Assembly (NCBI GenBank): GCA_028289195.1
Contig: JANQQR010000025.1
Coordinates: 1 to 64,000 of the forward strand
DNA: 64,000 nucleotides
DNA from: Phycisphaerales bacterium
GTDB lineage: Bacteria; Planctomycetota; Phycisphaerae; Phycisphaerales; UBA1924
Direction of reading: 5' to 3'
Below are positions 30,170-38,483 of this stretch, piece after piece; within the stretch, counting starts at the first letter, position 1, and every line of letters starts with the position of its first letter. Below the pieces are notes generated by a model. That model saw only the letters and a list, made by a program, of their open reading frames with translations. It was not told the DNA's origin and did not search any database. The position numbers were made by a program, and so were the translations under genes.

Positions 30170-31299
30170 ACCTCACCGTCACCGGCAGGCCCTACTCGAC
30201 GCTCTCGCGTTCGCTGCTGGACGTCGACGAGCGCGATGTGCCCGAGGCCGACTTCGACTACCAGCCCTCGGACTCCGAGCACCGCTTCACATCGACGGGC
30301 ATCAAGTTCTGGAAGCACCGCGAATCGCTCGAGAGCTACAAGCAGGGCTCCGGCCGGTCGATCATCTCGACCCACATCTCGGCCGAGGGCCGGTGCAACC
30401 TCACCTGCGACTACTGCTCGGTCAGCCATCGCACGTTCCACTCGACGCTCGAGCTCCCGCGCATCAAGGACTACGTCTGGAAGCTCAAGAGCCGCGGACT
30501 CAAGGCTGTCATCCTCACCGGCGGCGGCGAGCCCACGATCTACAAGCACTTCAACGAGATGGGCGAGTTCATCCTCGACGAGGGCCTCGAGCTTGCGCTG
30601 ATCTCCAACGGCACGCAGTGGAAGCGCGTCAGCGATCGCATCCTGCAGAGCCTCACCTGGCTCCGCATCAGCATGAACAAGTTCGATCACTGGGAGAAGC
30701 GAGTCGTCGTCCCGATGGACCGCATCGGGCCCCAGACGACCGTCGGCATGAGCGTCTGCTTCTCGGGCGACAACAAGGACGTCGAGTTCCTCCAGACCGT
30801 CGGGCAGTGGGCGGCCCACCACGACGTGGCCTACGTCCGCGTCCTCCCCGACTGCATGCTCCGACAGGAAGACCTCCTCCGCGAGCACGAGGGGCTCCGG
30901 CGCCTGTTCGACGGCATGGTCGGGGGCGAAAAGTTCTTCCACCAGTACAAGATCCACGGTGCCCCAAGCCAGGGCACCTGCCACCAGAGCTTCTTCCGCC
31001 CGTACCTCTCGGAAGAGATCAACCCCGACACGGGCAAGCCCGGGACGGTCTTCCCGTGCGACAGCGTGGTCCTCAACGACCAGGCCAAGAAGTTCAAGCA
31101 CACGTTCGCCCTGTGCGCCCCCGAGCAGATCCTCGACTACCTCGACGGCAAGATCGCCCAGCGATTCGACGCCACCGAGCACTGCACCGGCTGCGTGTTC
31201 ACCCGCAACGTCAACATGCTCAACAACTACGTCGCCCACGGCGTGGACCGCTTCGCCGAATTCCAGGACGCGGAGGTGAACCATGCCAACTTCGTCTAA
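30124..31299 (+). CDS. Radical SAM enzyme with extra C-terminal cysteines
   Basis: A 391-residue radical SAM protein. The ATG at 30124 has the strong site AAGGAGG six bases upstream, although it begins 46 bases inside the previous gene. Cys91, Cys95 and Cys98 form the CX3CX2C motif (CNLTCDYC) that binds the 4Fe-4S cluster, and LTGGGEPT is the SAM-binding GGE motif. Five more Cys lie in the C-terminal half (GTCHQ, FPCDS, ALCAPE, HCTGC), consistent with a SPASM/twitch-type auxiliary cluster. Such enzymes modify sugars, peptides or cofactors. In this operon a modification of a nucleotide sugar or glycan is the best guess. It overlaps the next gene by 17 bases. Confidence 0.85.
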   Translation: MPHEPDPFLKPAGGVDLTVTGRPYSTLSRSLLDVDERDVPEADFDYQPSDSEHRFTSTGIKFWKHRESLESYKQGSGRSIISTHISAEGRCNLTCDYCSVSHRTFHSTLELPRIKDYVWKLKSRGLKAVILTGGGEPTIYKHFNEMGEFILDEGLELALISNGTQWKRVSDRILQSLTWLRISMNKFDHWEKRVVVPMDRIGPQTTVGMSVCFSGDNKDVEFLQTVGQWAAHHDVAYVRVLPDCMLRQEDLLREHEGLRRLFDGMVGGEKFFHQYKIHGAPSQGTCHQSFFRPYLSEEINPDTGKPGTVFPCDSVVLNDQAKKFKHTFALCAPEQILDYLDGKIAQRFDATEHCTGCVFTRNVNMLNNYVAHGVDRFAEFQDAEVNHANFV

Positions 31300-32068
31300 G
31301 CAGGCCCTCCGCCAGATCGCCGGGTCGATGGAGACCAAGCCCGCCGCGACCACCGACGGCACGGGCGCCCTCAAGATGCGCCCCGCCGATCTCGGCCAGT
31401 ACTCCGCCCCGGCAGCGCCCGCTGTCGCCGCGATGTACGACGAGGACTACTACGAGCGCGGCGTCGAGAAGGGCATCAGCGGGTATTCCAACTACCGCTG
31501 GATCCCCGAGCTCACCATCCCCATGGCCATGACCATCATCGACACCATGGGCATCCGGCGCGACGAGCGGGTCCTCGACTTCGGCTGCGCCAAGGGCTTC
31601 ACCGTCCGCGCGCTCCGCATGCTCCATCGCGATGCCGTCGGCATCGACATCTCCGAGTACGCCATCAGCCAGTGCCCGCCGGAAGTCTCGGACCACTGTG
31701 CGCTCGTGCCCGACCTCCGGGCGTTCTCGGGAGTCAACCGCTTCCACCACGCCGTCGCCAAGGACGTGCTCGAGCACGTGCCCTACGAGACGCTCGACGG
31801 CACGCTCGGCGCGATCGCAGCGATGTCCCAGTCGTTCATGGTCGTGGTGCCCCTGGGCGACGGCCAGGGCCGCTACCGCATCGACGCCTACGAGCGCGAC
31901 ATCACGCACATCATCCGCGAGCCCGCAGAGTGGTGGTCCGAGCGTCTGCGCAACGTGTACCGCGATGTCACCTGGCGCCACCACGTCGACGGGATCAAGG
32001 ACAACTGGCACAAGGTCGATCCGCTGGGCAACGCCGTGCTGATCGCACGCGACCCGCGATCACGCTGA
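31283..32068 (+). CDS. SAM-dependent methyltransferase
   Basis: A 261-residue class I methyltransferase. The ATG at 31283 has GGAGG six bases upstream and lies 17 bases inside the radical SAM gene. Residues 1-50 are a Pro/Ala-rich lead. Motif I is VLDFGCAKGF at 97-106, followed by VGIDISEYAI (motif II acidic residue) and AVAKDVLEHVPYETLDG (motif IV region). It probably methylates a sugar of the product of this operon. The substrate cannot be told from sequence. Confidence 0.85.
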   Translation: MPTSSKQALRQIAGSMETKPAATTDGTGALKMRPADLGQYSAPAAPAVAAMYDEDYYERGVEKGISGYSNYRWIPELTIPMAMTIIDTMGIRRDERVLDFGCAKGFTVRALRMLHRDAVGIDISEYAISQCPPEVSDHCALVPDLRAFSGVNRFHHAVAKDVLEHVPYETLDGTLGAIAAMSQSFMVVVPLGDGQGRYRIDAYERDITHIIREPAEWWSERLRNVYRDVTWRHHVDGIKDNWHKVDPLGNAVLIARDPRSR

Positions 32069-32082
32069 ACGCGGGAGGACCC

Positions 32083-32805
32083 GTGGAATACAAACACTAC
32101 GACGAAGGCTATTTCGCTCCGCTCGAGAGACGCCCGCCGGGTTGGGATTCACCCGCATACCTCTGGAAGGACGCCCGCTTCATCGCGGGCGCCGTTCGAG
32201 ACTGGACGGGCGTGCGGGCGCTCGACATCGGCAGCGGCCGGGGCAGCCTCGCCTGCACGCTCAGCGCCCGCGGCGCCCGCACAACCGCGCTCGAGCCCTC
32301 GACCGCAGCGCTCGGTATCTGCCGCAGCGAGACCGTTCCGCACTTCCAGCGGGCCGACCCGTCCTTCAGCGCCCCGGCCGTCGTCCACGGCACGATCGAG
32401 GAGTTCCACGCGGACGAGGGCTCGTTCGATGTGGTCTCCTTCTGCGAGTCCATCGAACACCTCGAAGAAGACGCCGTCTGGCCCGCCCTCGAAAAGGCCG
32501 CGGCGCTCATCGGCGACGCCGGCCACGTCATCCTGGCCAACACCGCCTACCCCATCGAGCGTGCGCTGTATCTCGATGAGCACCTCGATCACTGCTTCGA
32601 GATCGACGATGCGTTCATCGATCAGATGGGCATGTTTATGAGCGGGCTCGGCTGCTCCACGACGTACCGACTCACCCAGCCCGCCGCGAACCGCGGCACG
32701 ATCGACCAGACCGGCGGCATGTACCTCGTCTACTCAAAGGGCGACCCGCTCGGCCCGCCGGCACCGCTGCTTTCGGCGCTCGTGGCCCCGGAGGCTGCCG
32801 CGTGA
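32083..32805 (+). CDS. SAM-dependent methyltransferase
   Basis: A 240-residue class I methyltransferase. The start is GTG at 32083, with GGAGG five bases upstream and 14 bases after the previous stop. The domain begins after YDEGYFAPLERR. Motif I is ALDIGSGRG at 46-54, then TALEPSTAA and DVVSFCESIEHLEED, the methyltransferase-11/23-like segment. Its stop overlaps the start of the sulfotransferase fusion. With the preceding gene it makes a pair of non-identical methyltransferases, which suggests two methyl marks or an N/O combination on the product. Confidence 0.83.
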   Translation: MEYKHYDEGYFAPLERRPPGWDSPAYLWKDARFIAGAVRDWTGVRALDIGSGRGSLACTLSARGARTTALEPSTAALGICRSETVPHFQRADPSFSAPAVVHGTIEEFHADEGSFDVVSFCESIEHLEEDAVWPALEKAAALIGDAGHVILANTAYPIERALYLDEHLDHCFEIDDAFIDQMGMFMSGLGCSTTYRLTQPAANRGTIDQTGGMYLVYSKGDPLGPPAPLLSALVAPEAAA

Positions 32806-34310
32806 TGCGCAGAGGCGCAAAGGTCTTCGGCATCGGGCTCAGCAAGACCGGGACGACGAGCCTCGATCGCGCACTGGAGATCCTGGGCTTCCAGTCCGTC
32901 CACTACCCCGACGCGAGCGCGATGCTGGCCGGGCGCTTCGGGGTCCTCGACGCCTGCGAGGCCGCGTGCGACATCTCGGTCAGCGCGTTCTTCGCCGAAC
33001 TCGACCGCGCCTTCCCCGGCAGCCTGTTCGTCCTGACGACGCGCGACATGGACGCGTGGCTCGGGAGCATGCGCCGCCACTACTCCCGCCGCCGCCCCGA
33101 GCACGCCGGCAAGCCCGAACAGCAGATCTTCGAGCTCGTCTACGGGGCCGAGCTCTTCGACGAAGCCCTCTTCCGCGGCGCGCACGAGCGTCACTCGAGG
33201 GCCGTGCGCGAGCACTTCGCGGGCCGCCCGGGCTCGCTGCTGGAATGTGACATCTGCGCCGGCGAGCAGTGGGGGCCGCTGTGCGAATTCCTCGGCCTGC
33301 CCGAGCCCGACGCACCCTTCCCGCACCTCAACCAGTCAGCGAGCGCGGGCGCGAGCGCGCCCGGCACGGAGCCGACGCGCACCACCCGACCGATCCAGCG
33401 GAGCCCACGCATGAAACCCGGAGCCAGCCGCGTCACCCTCGGCGCGATCCAGATCCCCGCCGGCCACGGCTACCGCCTGCTCGACGAACAACGGCGCCTC
33501 CAGTGGCTCGAGAACTACGCCGAGAAAGCTGCCTCGCGGGGCTGCGACATCCTGCTCGCCCCGCGATTCGCGCTGCACGCACCCGAATCGACCGACCAGC
33601 ACGAGAGCATCGACGGGCCCATCGTCGATCGGTTCCGCCGGATCGCTCGCTCGCACCGGATCATCTTCTGCCCCCACATCATCGAGCGGGCGCAAGACGG
33701 CCTGTTCGACACGACGATCATCATCGACGCGTCCGGCGAGATCGCGGGCGCGCACCGATCGACCATTCCCGAATTTGACGCGCCGGGCGCAAGTGAAATG
33801 GCCGCCGGGTCAGAATGCGAGGTCATCGAAACCGAAGCCGGCCGACTCGGAGTTCTCAGCGGCCTCGAGTTGTGGCTGCCCGAGAATGCGCAGGCCCTCT
33901 CGTCGCGCGGGTGCGACATCATCCTCCACCCGCACCTCAACGACCCTCGGGGCGAGAGCGCATGGCGCACGTTGGTCCGCGCCCGCGCGATTGATACGGG
34001 CTGCGCGATCGTCGCGGCGCTCGGCGCCTCGAGCTGGCTGCACGGCACGAGCATGATCGTCGATCGCTTCGGGGCCGTGAACGCCCAGGCCACCGACCTC
34101 GATCAGCTGATCCTCGCAGAGGTCGATCTGGGGCGAACGCCCCGCAACACCCAGCCGACCGGTGCTCTGTGCACAACGAGAGCCGACGCCAACGAACCGT
34201 TGCACCCGATCCTCGAGCGATTCCGGAGCAACCGCCCTGGAGCCGAGCTTGCGCCGAGCGTCACCCTCGAATCCAAGCCGCAGCCGGCACCGGCCGGCGT
34301 GCCAGCGTGA
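32805..34310 (+). CDS. Sulfotransferase fused to a catalytically degenerate nitrilase-fold domain
   Basis: About 501 residues; the start is ATG at 32805, or GTG at 32802, with GGAGG upstream of both. Residues ~1-185 form a sulfotransferase-like domain: VFGIGLSKTGTTSLDRAL is the PAPS 5'-phosphosulfate loop, and LFVLTTRDMDAWLGS the 3'-phosphate region. After a Ser/Ala/Thr/Pro linker comes a carbon-nitrogen hydrolase fold (from ~203). Its catalytic triad is missing: Arg at 33564 replaces Glu (APRF), Ser at 33759 replaces Lys (HRST), and Gly at 33861 replaces Cys (VLSGLE). An in-frame ATG at 33411, with GGAG seven bases upstream, could allow internal initiation. The gene ends the six-gene operon and converges on the minus genes. 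It may sulfate the glycan; the second domain may bind or scaffold. Confidence 0.82.
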   Translation: MRRGAKVFGIGLSKTGTTSLDRALEILGFQSVHYPDASAMLAGRFGVLDACEAACDISVSAFFAELDRAFPGSLFVLTTRDMDAWLGSMRRHYSRRRPEHAGKPEQQIFELVYGAELFDEALFRGAHERHSRAVREHFAGRPGSLLECDICAGEQWGPLCEFLGLPEPDAPFPHLNQSASAGASAPGTEPTRTTRPIQRSPRMKPGASRVTLGAIQIPAGHGYRLLDEQRRLQWLENYAEKAASRGCDILLAPRFALHAPESTDQHESIDGPIVDRFRRIARSHRIIFCPHIIERAQDGLFDTTIIIDASGEIAGAHRSTIPEFDAPGASEMAAGSECEVIETEAGRLGVLSGLELWLPENAQALSSRGCDIILHPHLNDPRGESAWRTLVRARAIDTGCAIVAALGASSWLHGTSMIVDRFGAVNAQATDLDQLILAEVDLGRTPRNTQPTGALCTTRADANEPLHPILERFRSNRPGAELAPSVTLESKPQPAPAGVPA

Positions 34311-34331
34311 TCCCGTCGCTCGCCGGGCTCA

Positions 34332-34916
34332 TCACACCCCGGCAGGAACGGCGCACAGCTTGAACGCAGCCAGCGCCGCGTCCTGCGACTTCCACGCCCG
34401 ATCGAAGGCGACGGTCGTGTAGCCCGCCCGTTCCAGCAAGGCGGCATCGATCACGCACCGGTGGTGGTCCTCGCTCGATTCGTCCTGGTACGGATCGTCG
34501 CCGTCCGGGCAGCCCAGGATCACGATCCCGTCGCACATCGCCTCCAGGCGCGAGAGCGTGGGCCCAAGATGGTCCTGGTCCACGTGCTCCGGCCCGTGCC
34601 ACCACATCACCACGTCAAACCGCTCGTTGGTCGTCTGCGACCACTCGACAACGTCGGCGTGGAGCACGCGGATCCCGTGGAGATGACGTTTCGGATGCGC
34701 GCGCAGCTCGTCGGCGTAGGGCTTCCACGTCTCGATGATCGTGTGCGACACCGGGCGGCCTGGGCGCAAGCCCTTCATGTGCATGAGGTACCAGTCGCCT
34801 TCCCACTCGGCGAAGGTCTTCGGGTGCCAGCCGATGTACAGCACGCGATCCCAGCGCGCAGGATCGAGCATCTGCGCGGCAGTCTGGAGTGTCCGGAGCC
34901 CCTCGTCGACGTTCAT
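34332..34916 (-). CDS. Methyltransferase-like protein
   Basis: A 194-residue protein starting at the ATG at 34916, with AAGGAG eight bases upstream; the ATG overlaps the upstream stop as ATGA. It shows a class I methyltransferase-like strand order: RVLYIGWHPKTFAEW at the motif I position (the usual GxGxG is reduced to one Gly), HADVVEWSQ, FDVVMWWHGPEHVDQ and DGIVILGCPDGD. The weak SAM loop leaves open whether it is an active methyltransferase. It is the last gene of a four-gene minus-strand glycosyltransferase run. Confidence 0.62.
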   Translation of the reverse strand: MNVDEGLRTLQTAAQMLDPARWDRVLYIGWHPKTFAEWEGDWYLMHMKGLRPGRPVSHTIIETWKPYADELRAHPKRHLHGIRVLHADVVEWSQTTNERFDVVMWWHGPEHVDQDHLGPTLSRLEAMCDGIVILGCPDGDDPYQDESSEDHHRCVIDAALLERAGYTTVAFDRAWKSQDAALAAFKLCAVPAGV

Positions 34917-35647
34917 GCTGCCGTCTCCTTCTCTATCGCCGGAAGACTCACGTCTTCCGCGCTCTCGTCGATCCCCCACACGACCCCGCGCACGCGCCGG
35001 TCGATCCACACACCCCAGTCCGCCCGCTCATGAGTGAGCGCGTGGTGGTGCGTCGAGTCCATCTCGCCGCCGCCGCAGATGGGATGGAAGTGCCGGAGGC
35101 GAGCCCGTGGCTCGAACACCCAGTTGCCCAGGCACATCGCGGTGATGCCCATCTCCGCGTCGTTGTACAGGTGGAAGTACCCCGGGAAGAACAGCCCGTC
35201 ATGGTGCGCAAACCGGTCCAGGAACGCCCGCCCGAAGAGCGGGAACGCCAGCGGGTATCCGTCCGGGATGTTCGCCTGGCACAGCCCGACGACGCCGTCG
35301 CCATCGGGGAACTCCTCGTACAGGCGCGACATCGCGACCTCGAGCGAGTCCTCCTCGAACACGCAGTCGTCGGTGCAGAACAGCGCATCGCGACGCACGA
35401 GCGAGCGATAGACGTGATTCAAAGGCGCCGTGCAGCCGATCCGCCGGTTGGCCTCGGTGGAGTACACCGCTTCGGCGATCTCGCCGGCCTCCTCGCACAC
35501 GCGCACGCTCTCCAGATCGCCCGCGGCCACGCACACCCGCGCGGGGTACCCGGTCGCCCGCACCGAGTCGATCATCGCACGGAGCTTCTCCGCTCGCCGG
35601 AACGTCGCGCAGAAGATGTCGACGGGTCGTCGCTGCTTGCTGCTCAT
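34913..35647 (-). CDS. Glycosyltransferase-like protein (GT-A type)
   Basis: A 244-residue single-domain protein. The opening PVDIFCATFRRAEKLRAMI and the LFCTDDCVFEEDSL segment, with the paired Asp at the metal site, fit a GT-A nucleotide-diphospho-sugar transferase. HLYNDAEMGITAM and a His-rich HFHPICGGGEMDSTHHH near the end may form the acceptor side. The ATG at 35647 has GAGGGA about six bases upstream. It begins 10 bases after the GT2 gene ends and overlaps the methyltransferase-like gene by four bases. Substrate unknown. Confidence 0.68.
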   Translation of the reverse strand: MSSKQRRPVDIFCATFRRAEKLRAMIDSVRATGYPARVCVAAGDLESVRVCEEAGEIAEAVYSTEANRRIGCTAPLNHVYRSLVRRDALFCTDDCVFEEDSLEVAMSRLYEEFPDGDGVVGLCQANIPDGYPLAFPLFGRAFLDRFAHHDGLFFPGYFHLYNDAEMGITAMCLGNWVFEPRARLRHFHPICGGGEMDSTHHHALTHERADWGVWIDRRVRGVVWGIDESAEDVSLPAIEKETAA

Positions 35648-35657
35648 CTCGAGTCCC

Positions 35658-37139
35658 TCATCCCGCCCGCCTCTCGCTCGCGCCCTCGGGCTGCGGCTTC
35701 AACTCACGCACCGCGAGCGACGCGCGGATCCGCGTGCGAATCTCCCCCTCGGCTTCCGATGCGACCTCTCGCCAGCGGACAACTCGCAGGCCATCCGGCA
35801 GCGATCCCAGATACGCACCGTCATCCAGCACGCTCATGATGTGCACGGCCCCGGGATCAAACGCTTCAGTCGATTCGATGAACCGGACCGGGATGTCACC
35901 CAGACGCTCCTGTGCGCGAGCACGATCCAGACCGTCATCGCGAGCGACAACCTCGATCCCGCGTCGGTGCAGCGCCCGGGCCACACGCACCCCGTTCCGC
36001 CCGAGCCCGAGCACGACGATGCGCTCGGAGCTCGCGGCGCGTTCGACGAGGCGCTCGGCGACGTCCCCGATCTCGTTGCACAGCAGGAACACCAGAACAT
36101 CCATCGCCCGCCGCGCGAACCCCTGCTCGCCCCAGCCCTCGCGCTCGACACGCGACCACCACGCCGCAGCGTGCGCCGTGTATCGCTCCAGCGACCCGCG
36201 CCACGCGTCCCGGCCCCGCTCCTCGCTCAGCGGGAGGTGGCTCAGGGCCAGATCTGCACCGGCGTTGGGGCTCAGCGGGCACAACGCGCGCGTCCCCGAT
36301 CGTGTCAGCGATCGGAGCACACCGGCCGCACGCTCTTTCGATGGTGTCGGGTCGTCCAGCAGCATCAGATGCGCGAAGTCGAACGCTGCGCGCTCCAGCA
36401 CTCGGCTCTCGCGCTCGCCCGACACGTCGATGTCGCTTGCGATGTTCGCCGATTCGCGGGCCCGCGCATAGCCCCGCTCGAGCACGCCGGCCATCGCCTT
36501 GAACAGCGCCACGCTCCGCGTGCGCGGGCCGAGCCTGTACACAGCCACGCACGGGTCGACCGGTTCCCAGCGGATGCCGCGCGTCGCCAGACGGAGCCAC
36601 AGGTCCAGGTCCTCACAGCTCGACAGGCGCGGATCGAATCGCGCCTCACCGAGCACGTCGCGCCGGATGATCTGCGAGTGGATCAGGAACACGTCCATCG
36701 ACAGCAACCGGTCCAGCGTCATCTCGCCTTCAACGCGCCCCGACGAGTCCAGCGGGGCGCCCGCCAGGTCGATGTGGCGCCACGCCCCGTAGACAGCGCC
36801 GCACGCCGACCGGCGCGCTCCGGCGAGCAACGATGCGACGGCGCTCTCTTCGAGCAGATCATCCGCATCGAGGAACATCACGTGCTCGCCGACCGCCTCG
36901 TCGATCCCGGCGTTCCTCGCGCTCGACCGGCCGCCCCTCGGGCGTCGCAGCAGACGCACGCGGGGATCGTCCGAGGCGATCTCGTCCACCACGCTCGGGC
37001 CGCGATCGTCTGACCCGTCATCGACGACGATCAACTCCCAGCAGCGCTCGCTCTGGCGCTGGACGGAGGCGATCGCCTCACCGATCGTCGTGCCGGCGTT
37101 GTGGGCAGGCATGACGATGCTCAGCGCAGGGGCACTCAC
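35658..37139 (-). CDS. Family 2 glycosyltransferase with C-terminal Rossmann-like module
   Basis: A 493-residue protein. The N-terminal GT2 domain has LSIVMPAHNAGTTIGEAI, LIVVDDGSDDRG, SSARNAGIDEA, the DXD-like FLDADDLLEES and the acceptor motif CEDLDLWLRLATRG. A helical middle region of ~150 residues follows. The C-terminal ~110 residues form a Rossmann-like module with IVVLGLGRNGVRVARAL, then strand IEVVARDDG and later segments (about 35690-36030). The GTG start at 37139 overlaps the upstream stop by GTGA. It probably transfers a sugar in the cytoplasm; the extra module may bind a nucleotide sugar or a partner. Confidence 0.85.
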   Translation of the reverse strand: MSAPALSIVMPAHNAGTTIGEAIASVQRQSERCWELIVVDDGSDDRGPSVVDEIASDDPRVRLLRRPRGGRSSARNAGIDEAVGEHVMFLDADDLLEESAVASLLAGARRSACGAVYGAWRHIDLAGAPLDSSGRVEGEMTLDRLLSMDVFLIHSQIIRRDVLGEARFDPRLSSCEDLDLWLRLATRGIRWEPVDPCVAVYRLGPRTRSVALFKAMAGVLERGYARARESANIASDIDVSGERESRVLERAAFDFAHLMLLDDPTPSKERAAGVLRSLTRSGTRALCPLSPNAGADLALSHLPLSEERGRDAWRGSLERYTAHAAAWWSRVEREGWGEQGFARRAMDVLVFLLCNEIGDVAERLVERAASSERIVVLGLGRNGVRVARALHRRGIEVVARDDGLDRARAQERLGDIPVRFIESTEAFDPGAVHIMSVLDDGAYLGSLPDGLRVVRWREVASEAEGEIRTRIRASLAVRELKPQPEGASERRAG

Positions 37140-38395
37140 GCCGAGACTCCCGCCGGCATCGGCTTGGGTTCACGCAGGCCTCGCGACCCGAGCTCGGCCA
37201 TCGCTCGGCGGACCGCCAGGCGCGGCGCATCGCTCCAGCGCAGGATCTCGAGATCGGATGCCAGGCGATCAACGATCGCACCATCGGATGCCGGCGTGAC
37301 AATGATCCGTGACGAGGGGTCGAACGGAGCGTCGCTGGTGACGAACTCGATCTCGATCCCGTCTTCGGCCGCCCAGTCGGGCGATGACGTGAGGTGATCG
37401 TCTCGACCAGACATCCGGATGCCCATCGCCTGCAGCTCGCGGGCGAGCGCTCTGGCGTTCTTGCCCAGGCCGATGAGGTGGGCGTGCTCCGCGCCGCGGA
37501 TCTCCGACGCCAGCAGCGACGCGGCCTGCGCCTGCGTCAGCGCGGTGCTGCTGAATCCGGGCGCAAGATCCCGGAGCACGTGCACGGGCGCGGGGCCCAG
37601 GAACCCGAGGCGCTGCCACCAGGTCGCGAACAGATTGCCGAAGCGCACCGCCTGAGCCAGACCCTCTCCGCCGTCCTCGCGAACTCCACTCTCGAATGCG
37701 TGCAGAGATACGAACGCCTCGATCAAGTCACGATCATCATCGCCCCAGACGCCCGCGACCTCGATCAGTTCGCTCAGTTCATCGAGCGTGTCCGCAGCAT
37801 CGGCGAGCGCCCGAGTGTGACGACGAACGAGCGCATCGGGGCAAACCCGCCAGCGTGCCCCGCGGGCGGCGGCCCCCCTGATCATCGCGCGATCGATCGC
37901 GGGCGCATGACGCCCCCGCGCCTCGACGCCGGTCAGAAGCTCGCGACGGACGACCTGCGCGCTGGCCGGGAGTCTCGGAACCGAATCCAGGTTTTCGGCG
38001 CCGATCAGGCCCGGGCAGTCCCGGAGTGAGCCGCCAGGAACCGGGCCGATCTTCGTCCAGTGCCGGTATTCACAGATCGCTCCGTCCTCGCCCTCGCAGG
38101 ATCCGGCGAGCGTCTGGAGCCATCGCGGAGCAAGTTCATCCGAGGCACCGATCCATGTGACCCACTCCCCTGATCCAGCTTCGATCCCCGCCTTCAGGAG
38201 TGATGCGTAACCGCTTCCCGCGATCACGCGCTCGATCCGCGGGTCGGTTCCAGCGAAATCGGGGTGGCCCTGCTCGCAGACCAGCTGGCAACGCCACTCC
38301 CCGAAGGTCTGGCGACCCAGCGAGACGAGCGCCCGTTCGATGTCGGCTTGCGACGCGTCGCCGGCGATCAGGATGACATCGATGCTGGTTTCCAT
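37136..38395 (-). CDS. Divergent GT2-like protein with C-terminal Rossmann-like module
   Basis: A 419-residue protein starting at the ATG at 38395. The GT-A part is weaker than in its neighbour: IDVILIAGDASQADIERAL, a short GxGY segment and WVTWIGASDELAPRWL, where the usual DXD is replaced by ASDE, so the catalytic metal site is in doubt. The C-terminal module HLIGLGKNARALARELQAMG, followed by RDDHL, matches the adjacent GT2 protein's tail (GLGRNG to GLGKNA). It overlaps that gene by four bases (GTGA). It could be a weakly active transferase or an inactive partner of the following gene. Confidence 0.72.
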   Translation of the reverse strand: METSIDVILIAGDASQADIERALVSLGRQTFGEWRCQLVCEQGHPDFAGTDPRIERVIAGSGYASLLKAGIEAGSGEWVTWIGASDELAPRWLQTLAGSCEGEDGAICEYRHWTKIGPVPGGSLRDCPGLIGAENLDSVPRLPASAQVVRRELLTGVEARGRHAPAIDRAMIRGAAARGARWRVCPDALVRRHTRALADAADTLDELSELIEVAGVWGDDDRDLIEAFVSLHAFESGVREDGGEGLAQAVRFGNLFATWWQRLGFLGPAPVHVLRDLAPGFSSTALTQAQAASLLASEIRGAEHAHLIGLGKNARALARELQAMGIRMSGRDDHLTSSPDWAAEDGIEIEFVTSDAPFDPSSRIIVTPASDGAIVDRLASDLEILRWSDAPRLAVRRAMAELGSRGLREPKPMPAGVSA

Positions 38396-38483
38396 GCGCG
38401 CAGAACGACCTCGCTCTCGGGCAATTCATCGGCGAGGCGTCCCGCGCTCGCGCACATTCCGCGCGATCGGTATGGTGTCAGCC

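Noticed and set aside
29842..31374. A 510-codon minus-strand frame opposite the radical SAM gene
   Set aside because: The plus strand has SAM motifs and strong ribosome sites; the other frame has none.
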